From Mycobacterium rhizamassiliense (GTDB lineage Bacteria; Actinomycetota; Actinomycetes; Mycobacteriales; Mycobacteriaceae), in contig NZ_LT721901.1 in the NCBI RefSeq assembly GCF_900157375.1, positions 3,706,315 to 3,770,314 on the forward strand: a stretch of 64,000 bases of DNA. The letters run 5' to 3'. The translations under genes were made by a program, and so were the position numbers. Shown piece after piece: positions 23,765 to 31,566 of this stretch (the stretch's first letter is position 1; each line of letters starts with the position of its first letter). Under the pieces are notes generated by a model. That model did not search any database. It had not been told where the DNA came from and worked only from the letters and a program-made list of their open reading frames with translations.

Positions 23765-25077
23765 CCGCTTCAACGTTTACCCGGGGTCTCCACGCCATCC
23801 CCGTGTCATTCGCAGACGACACCTATGCCGACAGCCTCACTAAGTGGAGCGTGGCGCTTGAACTCAACTCCGATGACCTGGGCAAATCAGAGCTGTTCGG
23901 TGTCCTGGTGAGTGTCGCCATGTCCATGATGCTGCAGGGCAAGACCAAGCAGGACTTTGTCGACTGGTACCAGTTCTCCTGGGCGGCGTCGGAGAAGCTG
24001 GGGCGATCCAACAAGCGGAATAAGTCCGACATCCTTCAATTGACCGGCACCCCCAGCCGCGACCGGGTGGCCAAGCAGCTTCTGAACGCTTGGGAGAAGG
24101 CTCAGCACCACGACCAGGCAAAGGTACTCCCTGACGTCTCGGTACTACGACAGCGACTAGAGACACCTCCCTCCCAGACCATGGGGGGTTCTGTGAGTAC
24201 ACCTAATTCACGTCGACGCGGTAGGCCTAGGTCAGACGCCTTAGTGAAGACGTTCGATGATCTGGTTGCCGAGCGCCAGAGACTCAACCAAGAGGAGTTC
24301 ACCTACCCCTGCCGTCCTGCCGGTGAACGTTTGGGTATCAGCCCGATTGCTGTGTGCAATCGGCTCAAGCGTCTGGTCGAGCTGGGCATCATCGTTCAGG
24401 TAGAGCAGGGCCAGGTTCGCGGCCTCGGTGGTGAGGGCTTCGCTTACGCAAGCAAATATCGGTTCAGCGTCCCTGCCATGGAGGGTGTTATGAGTACCAC
24501 CCCTTCTACGCTGCACAAATTCAAGCCAAAGAAGAAGAAGAAGCCACCCTGCAAGCTCCCGCTGAAGGTGATGAAAAGGCTCGATCAGATCACCCCCCTG
24601 ACCTACCAGACCGTGCTAGACCACAGCGGCGACGTGACCCACTGGAAACGGTGGTTAGGGCATCTGGAATCCCACCGGCTGGACTCCCAGGAGGACCGCT
24701 ACCGCTGGGTGGTGGCCAAGACTGATACCCAGGGTTCTGTCGCGGTCGATGCCCACCAGCGTCGGCAGGAGCTGAAGGCTTACGAGTTCCTTCACCGGGC
24801 CGATCCTTGGGCAGCAGACCGCAGGCGAATGGTCGCAGCAATGAAGAAATTCGGCATTCCCTCCACGGTCACGGTGAATCGTGTCTTCGTAAAAGGAAAT
24901 TGGGACCCGGGGGGTTACGAAATGGTCGAGGCCTTCACCTTCAGCAGCACTTGCCCTATCGCCCAGAAGACATTCGCGGCGCTGAATGAGGAGTTCGACG
25001 GTACCGATCACCTACGTGCCGAGGCAGCAATTCGGACAATGGAGGCCTACTGGGTGAATGTGATCAGATCCCAGTAG
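23761..25077 (+). CDS. Hypothetical winged-helix protein, candidate replication/initiator-like protein
   Basis: A 438-residue protein. The start is ATG 23761, which overlaps the previous stop. The first 130 residues are helical. A basic linker (RRRGRPRSD) leads to a winged-helix-like segment (about 160-235) reading RPAGERLGISPIAVCNRLK followed by RLVELGIIVQVEQG, the pattern of a recognition helix plus wing. A Lys-rich stretch (KFKPKKKKKPPCK) precedes the C-terminal 170 residues, which I do not recognise. Size and DNA-binding features would fit an element replication initiator or master regulator. No primase, helicase or relaxase motif is visible, so this is only a possibility. Confidence 0.55.
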   Translation: MTASTFTRGLHAIPVSFADDTYADSLTKWSVALELNSDDLGKSELFGVLVSVAMSMMLQGKTKQDFVDWYQFSWAASEKLGRSNKRNKSDILQLTGTPSRDRVAKQLLNAWEKAQHHDQAKVLPDVSVLRQRLETPPSQTMGGSVSTPNSRRRGRPRSDALVKTFDDLVAERQRLNQEEFTYPCRPAGERLGISPIAVCNRLKRLVELGIIVQVEQGQVRGLGGEGFAYASKYRFSVPAMEGVMSTTPSTLHKFKPKKKKKPPCKLPLKVMKRLDQITPLTYQTVLDHSGDVTHWKRWLGHLESHRLDSQEDRYRWVVAKTDTQGSVAVDAHQRRQELKAYEFLHRADPWAADRRRMVAAMKKFGIPSTVTVNRVFVKGNWDPGGYEMVEAFTFSSTCPIAQKTFAALNEEFDGTDHLRAEAAIRTMEAYWVNVIRSQ

Positions 25078-25693
25078 TCGCCCTGGAAGTCTCCGCGCTC
25101 GGTCCTTCAAGCGGTATACCGATCGGCGCTCCGCAGGGGCCCGCTGTGAGTGTCGACGATCTCGGGCAACTCGGCGTTCTTGGCCTCTTACTCATCGTCA
25201 GCTTCGGGATGGGAATGTCAGAGTTGCTGTGGCCGGTGCCCTTCTCACTCCGCCAGCCGTGGGGTGTGCCACTCCCTTGCAGGCTGTCGAACCCTCAATC
25301 GTGCGGTGCCCTAGGCCTTCCACCGGCATACCTAGCGGTGAGTCGCAGGGGTGGGATATGGCTGTGGTCGACGTTGTGCAGCTTGGCATTTCGGGCCTCT
25401 TGCCCGGCCCAGATCGCAACGATATGCGGAGGTGCGGAGACAGTACGGAGCATCCGGCGTTTGGAATCGGAGCAGGCGCATGTGACGGACCACTGTTTAT
25501 ATCGAGTCGCATACCCACACCGTGGGCAGGGCGAGTGAAGGTGGGGATCACTGTTACCCCTGACGCTCACGCCCATTTCTACCTCTCACCATCCATGGCG
25601 TCCTCCGTCATGGGTGCGGCCTTCTTCACTCTGAGTGGTCACAGTCATTATCGCCAGATCCCGCGGGGACCGCGGTTGCACCGGGCGGGTTGT
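25078..25693. other. Intergenic region with one weak small-gene candidate
   Basis: 616 bp between convergent operons. Several overlapping open frames occur on both strands and none has a clear ribosome-binding site. The only one with a recognisable motif is the zinc-ribbon frame on the minus strand at 25295-25576. I see no other structure. Confidence 0.4.
25295..25576 (-). CDS. Possible small zinc-ribbon protein
   Basis: A 93-codon frame whose N-terminus contains CPRCGYATRYKQWSVTCAC, a four-cysteine cluster (Cys17, Cys20, Cys33, Cys35) that would suit zinc. The remainder has no motif. No strong ribosome-binding site is seen and other frames overlap, so it may be a chance frame. Confidence 0.3.
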   Translation of the reverse strand: MGVSVRGNSDPHLHSPCPRCGYATRYKQWSVTCACSDSKRRMLRTVSAPPHIVAIWAGQEARNAKLHNVDHSHIPPLRLTARYAGGRPRAPHD

Positions 25694-25912
25694 TCAGGGT
25701 GTCCGCCGATTCCGGTTTCGCCGCGGCGGCTCGTTGAGCGGCCGCATCAACTCATCGTCAATCTCATTGAGGTCGACGCGGATCACGCGGCGGGACCGCC
25801 CCATGCGGTAACCCGTAAGTTCGCCATCGGCTATAAGCCGACGCACGGTTCGATCGCTGATCTGAAGGTACTCAGCGGCTTCGGAGATCGTGATGTACCG
25901 GCGAGTCATCAC
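25694..25912 (-). CDS. Excisionase-like HTH protein
   Basis: A 72-residue HTH_17 protein: ITISEAAEYLQISDRTVRRL is the helix-turn-helix, followed by IADGELTGYRMGRSRRVIRV, the basic wing, and an Arg-rich tail. It starts at GTG 25912 within a GTGA overlap with the upstream two-domain HTH gene, so the pair is co-translated. This is a second excisionase-type gene set, distinct from the one beside the integrase. It may regulate the element's leftward genes or excision. Confidence 0.75.
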   Translation of the reverse strand: MMTRRYITISEAAEYLQISDRTVRRLIADGELTGYRMGRSRRVIRVDLNEIDDELMRPLNEPPRRNRNRRTP

Positions 25913-26292
25913 GGCGTCCAGGTTTTGAATCGGCCGAGCTGCAATAGTGATTCCCGATCGATCCGGATATTCCGCGACGTGCCGATGCGGCGCGCATCGA
26001 GCTGCTCGTGGGCGATGATCCTGCGAATCAGGGTCGGGCTGACTTGGTAGTACTCGGCTGCCTGCTGCATCGTCACCCAGCGAGGAAGCTCCGGCGGTGC
26101 CGGTTCTGGTTCGCCCCGGAGTCGCAGCAGCGATCCCCGTTCAATTCGGATCAGGCGGCCTAAGGGCGTCACCCCGCCACGGACGCCGACGCGTCGGATA
26201 TCCAAATTGGGCAGGATCTTGTAGACCTCGGTGCGGTCGATGCCGCAGTGCTCAGCTACCTGAGTGATCGTCACCCAAGTCGGAAGTTCCAC
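25909..26292 (-). CDS. Tandem double excisionase-like HTH protein
   Basis: A 127-residue protein made of two HTH_17 modules: residues 5-55 (VTITQVAEHCGIDRTEVYKI plus a wing ending GRLIRIERGSLL) and residues 72-122 (VTMQQAAEYYQVSPTLIRRI plus wing ISRNIRIDRESLL-like). A Pro-rich linker (GEPEPAPPELP) joins them. Excisionases normally have one such domain; two in one chain suggest recognition of a direct repeat. It overlaps the single-domain HTH gene by 4 bases. Role inferred as transcription or excision control. Confidence 0.72.
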   Translation of the reverse strand: MELPTWVTITQVAEHCGIDRTEVYKILPNLDIRRVGVRGGVTPLGRLIRIERGSLLRLRGEPEPAPPELPRWVTMQQAAEYYQVSPTLIRRIIAHEQLDARRIGTSRNIRIDRESLLQLGRFKTWTP

Positions 26293-26564
26293 CGAACGAT
26301 TGTCGGCCAGAGCGAGTCAGCTGACCACCGCGACTTCTGAAGGAGGGGGATTCGAGTCATGAACGATCGCGCTGATCCCTGCCAGAGGTGGCGACGTTGA
26401 AAGGCCGCACGAGGGAAGTTGTAATGATTTCGGCAGCATCTAGTCCCAACACCACCCCACATCTTTGACGCAAATCAACCACATGGCGAAAGAGGTTGAG
26501 AGACAGGCTATTTCGGCGACGATCCGCCAGCTAGATCAGCTAGATAACGGACGTCTGGCTCGGG

Positions 26565-27509
26565 TCAGTAGTGAAAGGTTCCGTGATTCCGGTATTGAGC
26601 AGCGATCTGTGGAGTAGCCACGTCGGCGAACTTGAATGAGCGCATGCCGAAGCTACCCAATGTGTCAGTGGTGTTCGTAATGCGAAGTCCGTCCGCGAGG
26701 GGCCGAAGTGTCGGGTCGTTGATAGCCAGCTTTCCCCACAGCGCGCCGATGAAGTTGGTCAGAGGGGACAGATCTTGCTGTTCATAGTCGTGACGAAGGC
26801 CGGACACGACGAGAGATTCTTGACCCGATGTTCCGCTGGCCAGCCCTAGCCAGGGGGCGACGTTTGGATTTTCGCGTAGGAACCTCTCAGTTAAGACTAT
26901 GGACAGGCGGCTCCAAGCTCCAAGGTCGGCAACGCATAGAAAATCAAGTCCTTCGCGTGGAGAACTAACCAGATCTCGATCGAACTCAGTTGTTATCGAC
27001 TTAATGTTTTCTTTCGGATTGCTTCCCGGAGCTTTCCAATCGTGGGATTCGCCCAGAAGTCCAAAGAACACAGGCGGCACTAAGTAATCCTTCACTTTAG
27101 TTGCATCCCGTATCTTCATCCCACGACGAAGGGTTGTCGCCTCTTCGTACGCCTCTTTGATGGCGGCCTTGTCAACTGTGCGTTTAACGCTGAAGGCAGC
27201 CGCCAAGCCCGAGGCAAGCACGTAGCTTTTCTTGCGAAGCTTTTCCGGATAGTGAGGGTGAAAGACAACGAGGTCAGTTTCCTTCGGGAGCGCTGTACCA
27301 TTTTCGTTTTCGAGCAGGATGTACTTGCGCTTCCCGATCTCGTACTGCGGTGGCAGCCAATCCGTAAGCACACCGTCCCACAGTGACTCGACGACGTGTC
27401 CAGTCTCCTGTGTGCGCCCCGACGTGCGCGCCATCTCCTGCTCACGCTCGTATGACTCGACGATGGATCTGTTCACGTCAGCGAGCCACTGGTGGTGTTC
27501 CTGGGGCAT
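26565..27509 (-). CDS. DUF6602-type predicted nuclease, possible defence gene
   Basis: A 314-residue protein. The N-terminal region fits the DUF6602 type, a PD-(D/E)xK-like fold: GHVVESLWDGVLTDWLPPQY has a conserved Glu41, KETDLVVFHP provides Asp79, and SGLAAAFSVKR supplies the (E/S)xK strand with Lys109. The usual acidic residue before xK is replaced by Ser107, so activity is uncertain. The C-terminal half is helical without motifs. Proteins of this type occur in defence islands and on mobile elements. It is a single-gene unit, preceded upstream by an AlpA-like regulator on the same strand. Confidence 0.6.
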   Translation of the reverse strand: MPQEHHQWLADVNRSIVESYEREQEMARTSGRTQETGHVVESLWDGVLTDWLPPQYEIGKRKYILLENENGTALPKETDLVVFHPHYPEKLRKKSYVLASGLAAAFSVKRTVDKAAIKEAYEEATTLRRGMKIRDATKVKDYLVPPVFFGLLGESHDWKAPGSNPKENIKSITTEFDRDLVSSPREGLDFLCVADLGAWSRLSIVLTERFLRENPNVAPWLGLASGTSGQESLVVSGLRHDYEQQDLSPLTNFIGALWGKLAINDPTLRPLADGLRITNTTDTLGSFGMRSFKFADVATPQIAAQYRNHGTFHY

Positions 27510-27581
27510 CCATCAAGCCTAGCCACGCGGTCTGACAGTTCCGGGATGAGACAGTGCTTGGACAAGGGTCGACGGCGTCGC

Positions 27582-27794
27582 TCATCGCTGCTGTCTCGGA
27601 TCGTCAGTGCGTTGAAAAGTGTTGTGGTCTAACCATTCCACGATGTCGGACCACCGGTAGAGCACCCGACTGCCGCGCTTGATGAACTTCGGACCAATCC
27701 CTCGGTACCGATCCTGGGCGAGCGAAGCGGTAGTGGTGTGGAGATACTCGGCGACTTGGACGGCCGCCGCGAGAGCGGGTCGTTGATCGGACAT
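27582..27794 (-). CDS. AlpA-like HTH regulator
   Basis: A 70-residue protein. ATG 27794 gives a helix-turn-helix (AAAVQVAEYLHTTTASLAQDR) followed by the AlpA/HTH_17 wing GIGPKFIKRGSRVLYRWSDIVEWL. AlpA-type proteins activate prophage integrase genes or act as excisionases. It is the third HTH_17-type gene in the element. It lies 72 bp upstream of the DUF6602 gene on the same strand and 96 bp from the tRNA-like gene, which points the other way. Confidence 0.75.
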   Translation of the reverse strand: MSDQRPALAAAVQVAEYLHTTTASLAQDRYRGIGPKFIKRGSRVLYRWSDIVEWLDHNTFQRTDDPRQQR

Positions 27795-27890
27795 GACCGG
27801 CGAGCATAGGCAGCCCCATCTGTATAGCTGACCACAGGCCCCCTCTCGTCGTAGGCCGCCGGTTACGGAACCAGGCGATGCTAATCTTGA

Positions 27891-27963
27891 GTTCTGGTAG
27901 CTCAATGGATAGAGCAATCGCCCGCTAAGCGAAAGGTTGCCGGTTCGAGTCCGGCCCAGCCCG
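27891..27963 (+). tRNA. tRNA-like gene, anticodon GCU, degenerate
   Basis: A 73-base cloverleaf can be drawn: D-stem GCTC/GAGC, anticodon stem TCGC/GCGA with loop CCGCTAA, T-arm GCCGG-TTCGAGT-CCGGC, and acceptor GTTCTGG with CCAGCCC. Faults: two T-C mismatches at acceptor positions 2 and 3, an A-A pair atop the anticodon stem, and C instead of the invariant U at position 33. The anticodon would be GCU (Ser), yet the variable loop has only 5 bases, whereas serine tRNAs need a long variable arm. It is therefore a damaged or element-specific tRNA, or an attachment-site relic. Confidence 0.5.
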
Positions 27964-28549
27964 CCCATCTTTTCCTTTCCTCCCCAGGCCAGGCCAGGAC
28001 AGGACCTGACCCAACCGAGTTGGTTGATCGCCCTCCGCGAGCGGCGTCCTGGTCATCACCGACGTCTTCCCCAAGCCCGTGAGAACCGATGGCGACGGGA
28101 TTGCGTCCAATCCGGTATGGACGCATCGAGCGCGAAGCCATCAGAGCCGAGGGGCATGACCCGGACGATCCGGCCGTGGTGATGGCGATCGATTTGGTCA
28201 GATGGGGAGCTGTCGCTCCAATTCGGCGATCAGGACACCGGCGACCGACCCGCTTCATAGTCGGTGGAGCACCGGCCGCCGGTCGTAGCACAACGTCGGT
28301 GTCGACTCCGAGCACAACGTCGGTATGGAACTACGGCCAGCACAACGTCGGTATCACTACGACGAGCACAACGTCGGTTTGGACTACAACGAGCACAACG
28401 TCAACTTCGACTCTGACCGCGGCTCCTGACGCCCGTCCTAATCACACCAGCGACCCACCGGCCCAGGGCAGGGATAGGTCGGACCCGGAGACCACCGCCG
28501 GGCGCGCGACACGCCGAGGGATGTCGGGGGCCGCTGGGACAATATAGAC
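27964..28549. other. Intergenic region holding an iteron-like repeat array
   Basis: 586 bp between the tRNA-like gene and the HEPN-motif gene. A frame is open on the plus strand from 28089 to 28547, but the repeat units inside are spaced 24, 28, 26 and 27 bp apart. That shifts frame, so the repeats are not a protein repeat. I favour a non-coding control or origin region. Confidence 0.45.
28287..28402. repeat. Five direct copies of AGCACAACGTCGGT (iteron-like)
   Basis: Perfect 14-bp copies at 28287-28300, 28311-28324, 28339-28352 and 28365-28378, and a fifth copy truncated to 11 bp at 28392-28402. Start-to-start spacing is 24, 28, 26 and 27 bp, about two and a half helical turns. This is typical of protein-binding iterons or operator arrays. 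Confidence 0.8.
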
Positions 28550-29446
28550 GTGAGTGAACACGGGCAAGACACCGACAAAGCCGAGGGCGACGAGCCGACA
28601 GTGCTGAAGAGCTGGACTAGCCCGTTCGGCATCGAGAGAGACAAACGCATGGCTGAACTTGAGGCGATGCCCGGGTTTCGGTTGAACGGCGACCTTGCTG
28701 CGCTCGGGCGCTCGGGGCACGTGATGTACAAGAACGCCGAGGAGTTGTCACGCCATGCCGACCAGTTTCTGCGAACCCGCAGCCACTTCTCGCGTGACGT
28801 TGAAGACGAGTTCGAGAAGGAACTGGTGCGGTTCCTTCACAACTACCTCACTTCGGTGTACTCCCTGATTGAAGCGCAGCGAGTCGTAATGCGGCACTGC
28901 TGGGGTGACGGGTCGGAATTCGAGACGGGCGAATACACCGATCACCGAAAGGCGTCGTTCGAGACCGGTGAAGCGGAGTTCATGACCGAGCTGCGAAACT
29001 ACTGCACGCACCGGTCAGTTCCGTTGCCGCGCATCAGCACCACATTCAGCGGGGGACGCGGAAAGCCGAACCTGCTCATCAACAGGCTGACACTCGACAG
29101 GGATGAACTGCTGAAGTGGAAGAAGTGGACCGCCCCGGCAAAGGAATACCTGCGGGCAAATGACGAGCATTTCGACTTGGGGCCTGTTATCGAGAGCTAC
29201 GTCAACACCGCCGCCGCCTTCTTCAACTGGTTCGTGAACGAAATCAACGAGCGGAACGCGGAGATCAAGATGGCGTACACGAAAGCCGCTGAGGCTCATC
29301 TGAAGTGGTACGAGGAAGAGATGGGCATGAATACCGAGGGGTACCGCAAACTCTTTGGGCCACCCAGTGGAGGCAACCGGAGTGAACGATGCGGCCAGCG
29401 CCAGCAACCGAAGCGGAAAACGAAGCGGCAGCGCCGGAAGAAGTGA
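28550..29446 (+). CDS. Hypothetical protein with HEPN-type RNxxxH motif
   Basis: A 298-residue protein that starts at GTG 28550. Long helices carry RFLHNYLTSVYSLIEAQRVVMRH (about 94-116) and then FMTELRNYCTHRSVP, where Arg149-Asn150-x3-His154 is the RNxxxH catalytic signature of HEPN ribonucleases. The helix-loop-helix context on both sides fits the HEPN four-helix bundle. The C-terminal 30 residues are very basic (KRKTKRQRRKK), suitable for nucleic-acid binding. HEPN proteins usually act as toxins, abortive-infection RNases or tRNA/mRNA cutters. No antitoxin gene of the MNT type is adjacent. The assignment rests on one motif. Confidence 0.5.
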   Translation: MSEHGQDTDKAEGDEPTVLKSWTSPFGIERDKRMAELEAMPGFRLNGDLAALGRSGHVMYKNAEELSRHADQFLRTRSHFSRDVEDEFEKELVRFLHNYLTSVYSLIEAQRVVMRHCWGDGSEFETGEYTDHRKASFETGEAEFMTELRNYCTHRSVPLPRISTTFSGGRGKPNLLINRLTLDRDELLKWKKWTAPAKEYLRANDEHFDLGPVIESYVNTAAAFFNWFVNEINERNAEIKMAYTKAAEAHLKWYEEEMGMNTEGYRKLFGPPSGGNRSERCGQRQQPKRKTKRQRRKK

Positions 29447-29866
29447 CCGCCGGTCCAGAATCCAGATGGGCGAGCCGCGGCGGGGGTATGTGCGAGACAC
29501 CGCGCCAACTGCTACGGGTTTGTCCGGCAGGCTGCGTCCTGACTGGTTCTGCAGGCCGCGGAACCCTAGCGTCATCCCGCGGTATACCGGGCCGCAATCC
29601 GCAGAGGCGGCACGTTCGTCGGTGAAGGTTTCCGCGGAACGAGATCGTCGGGATTAGTGCTGTGCGTCAAGCACTTCGGTACTCGTGGCGGCCACACCGC
29701 TGCCAGGTCCATCCCCAGCCGTTAGCCGCGCTGGGCCGGAAGGCCGATTCCTTGGCCAATTCGGCCCGCGTCGACTCGGTCATGGTGGCGGCCTTCCTCG
29801 GTGTGCGGTCATCATCATTATCGCCGTAGGGTCATGGCTCGCGGGGGCCACAATCGGCCAGGCTTC
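29447..29866. other. Gap with no supported gene
   Basis: 420 bp between convergent genes. Short open frames exist on both strands but lack ribosome-binding sites or recognisable motifs. No clear hairpin or repeat was seen. Confidence 0.5.
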
Positions 29867-30694
29867 CTACTCGTTGGCGGGCGACGGTAGCCGCGGCGGC
29901 GCGTTGTCGGCGTCGTCCAACAACTCGGCCAGGTCTTGGTGCGGGGTCTTCCAGACCTCTGGATCAGGGTTGGTGAGGTCGGCAGGCAGCGGCGCGCCGA
30001 CCGGCGCGGTGTAAGCATTCACGGGTTCGTCCACGACGGTGGTAGTGACGACCACGGCCTCGGTCAGCACGTTGGGGTCGACGGTGAGCAGGCCCTTCTC
30101 GATCAGCGCACTGATCATCAGTTGCGTGTAGATCACGCGGTCGCAGATGCGGGCGATGCCCGGCGCGGCAGCGTAGTAGCGCTGATCGATGTCGAGATCG
30201 CGGATGACCGGCGACTTCGGCGACTTGGCGTGAATGACGTCGCCGTAGAGCCAGGCGTACATCAGCTTGCGGTCGGTGGTTTTGCCGTTCGGCGTGGCGA
30301 CCCAGTACGCCTGGGCATCGAGATTTGCGTCGACGACTTTGTGCCAGTAGTCGTGCCACCACGCCAGGTCGATCTCCTCGTTGAGCTTCTCGGTCCCAAC
30401 AACGGCCTCAAGCGCGTCGAGGACTTTCCGGTAGTAGATCGGCTCCGAGTTCAAGATCAACGGGCGCACCCGGCCCGCCAGCGATTCCAGCGCCTCCTCG
30501 TCCGGGTACTCGCACTTCCGCCGGTAGCTCTCCTCGCCAGTCTTGGTATTCACGGTGACCGTGATCGTGAACTGCCCGGTGTGCAGCTTCGACATCAGCT
30601 CTGCCTGTTCACGGATCAGCGAGTGCGACAACACCCGGCGACTACGCAGGAGAAAGCCCTCGATCACGGCTTGCGGGGTGGGCGTTGAGGCCAT
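29867..30694 (-). CDS. Hypothetical protein of the element
   Basis: A 275-residue protein from ATG 30694. No domain is recognised. Features: an N-terminal helix (AVIEGFLLRSRRVLSHSLI), a beta-rich segment FTITVTVNTKTGEESYRRK, a central Trp-rich region (LAWWHDYWHKVVDANLDAQAYW), RDLDIDQRYY, and an acidic, Pro-rich C-terminus. It is divergent from the GIY-YIG gene across an 82-bp shared promoter, so the two are likely expressed together. It could be the second component of a two-gene system with that gene. This is a hypothesis based only on arrangement. Confidence 0.6.
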   Translation of the reverse strand: MASTPTPQAVIEGFLLRSRRVLSHSLIREQAELMSKLHTGQFTITVTVNTKTGEESYRRKCEYPDEEALESLAGRVRPLILNSEPIYYRKVLDALEAVVGTEKLNEEIDLAWWHDYWHKVVDANLDAQAYWVATPNGKTTDRKLMYAWLYGDVIHAKSPKSPVIRDLDIDQRYYAAAPGIARICDRVIYTQLMISALIEKGLLTVDPNVLTEAVVVTTTVVDEPVNAYTAPVGAPLPADLTNPDPEVWKTPHQDLAELLDDADNAPPRLPSPANE

Positions 30695-30776
30695 GAGGCG
30701 CACCCTATGCCCGAAGGCCGACAACGCCGCGCTTGTTCTCCCGCTGCGCGTCCCCGCGCTCACTACCATCCTGTGG

Positions 30777-31526
30777 ATGAGCGACGTCGAGAAGGCAGCG
30801 GTGATCCGAGCGATTCGGCGGCTCGCCGAGGAGAACGGCGGCGTGCCCGTCGGACAGACTCGATTCGTCGCGGAGACGGGTATGCCCCTCTACCTGTTCA
30901 GGGGCGGCCTGTGGGCGAACTGGGGCGATGCCGTGAGTGAGGCAGGGTATGTGCCTCGGCAGTTGCAGCAACAGATCTACGACGATGACGATTTGCTGAG
31001 GTACCTCGCCGAGTTGACTCGCCAGGTGAGGCGACTCCCGTCACTTGGGCAGCGGCGAATGGCGAAGAAGGCTGACCCCACATTCCCCAACTCGAATGTC
31101 ATCGAGAAGCGTCTCGGCAATACCAAGCAACAGATCGACCGGCTCCGGGACTTCATCGAACGCACGCCAGAGTTCGCCGACGTCGCTTCCCTGCTGCCCG
31201 ATATGGTCGTGGAGGCCTTGGCCAAGCTACCCGAGGAGACCGACGATCCCGATGCGGCGCAGCCAGTGCCGGGGTACGTCTACCTTGTTAGGTCGGGGAA
31301 GTTCCACAAGATCGGCCGGTCGAACGATCACGGGCGTCGTAGCTACGAGATCGGGCTGCAGCTACCTGAGAAGCTGGAAGTGGTGCACACCATCGGGACC
31401 GACGACGCCGTGGGGATCGAACGCTACTGGCACGAGCGATTCCGTGACCGCCGCCGAAACGGTGAATGGTTTGAACTGACCAAGGCCGACGTTGCGGCCT
31501 TCAAGCGCCGCCGCCTGTTCATGTAG
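30777..31526 (+). CDS. GIY-YIG (T5orf172/MUG113-type) nuclease with homing-endonuclease-type repeats
   Basis: A 249-residue protein. Two N-terminal repeats resemble the homing-endonuclease-associated DNA-binding repeat: residues 8-60 (AVIRAIRRLAEENGGVP...GLWANWGDAVSEAGY) and about 72-128 (DLLRYLAELTRQVRRLPSLG...). The C-terminal GIY-YIG domain of the T5orf172 type runs from 166: GYVYLVRSGKFHKIGRS, then ERYWHERFRDRR and NGEWFEL with its catalytic-region Glu. ATG 30777 is used because upstream codons overlap the divergent gene. Such proteins cut DNA and are found in phages, homing genes and defence loci. It converges with the HNH gene, 40 bp apart. Confidence 0.78.
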   Translation: MSDVEKAAVIRAIRRLAEENGGVPVGQTRFVAETGMPLYLFRGGLWANWGDAVSEAGYVPRQLQQQIYDDDDLLRYLAELTRQVRRLPSLGQRRMAKKADPTFPNSNVIEKRLGNTKQQIDRLRDFIERTPEFADVASLLPDMVVEALAKLPEETDDPDAAQPVPGYVYLVRSGKFHKIGRSNDHGRRSYEIGLQLPEKLEVVHTIGTDDAVGIERYWHERFRDRRRNGEWFELTKADVAAFKRRRLFM

Positions 31527-31566
31527 CGCGCCGCCCCGGGCCAACGGGCTGCCGACCAGCAACTGA

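Noticed and set aside
25229..26050. A 273-residue plus-strand frame opposite the HTH genes
   Set aside because: The opposite strand has two convincing, overlapping HTH genes; this frame shows no motif.
27582..27968. A longer minus-strand protein running across the tRNA-like gene
   Set aside because: The extra N-terminus (GRTRTGNLSLSGRLL) is the typical translation of a tRNA sequence. The real AlpA-like gene starts at 27794.
28287..28402. Calling the repeat array a CRISPR
   Set aside because: Repeats are only 14 bp, spacers 10-14 bp, and no cas genes are present. The spacing is iteron-like.
28089..28547. A 152-residue plus-strand protein covering the repeat array
   Set aside because: The repeat spacing shifts frame between copies, the translation is Ser/Thr low-complexity, and no ribosome-binding site is evident.
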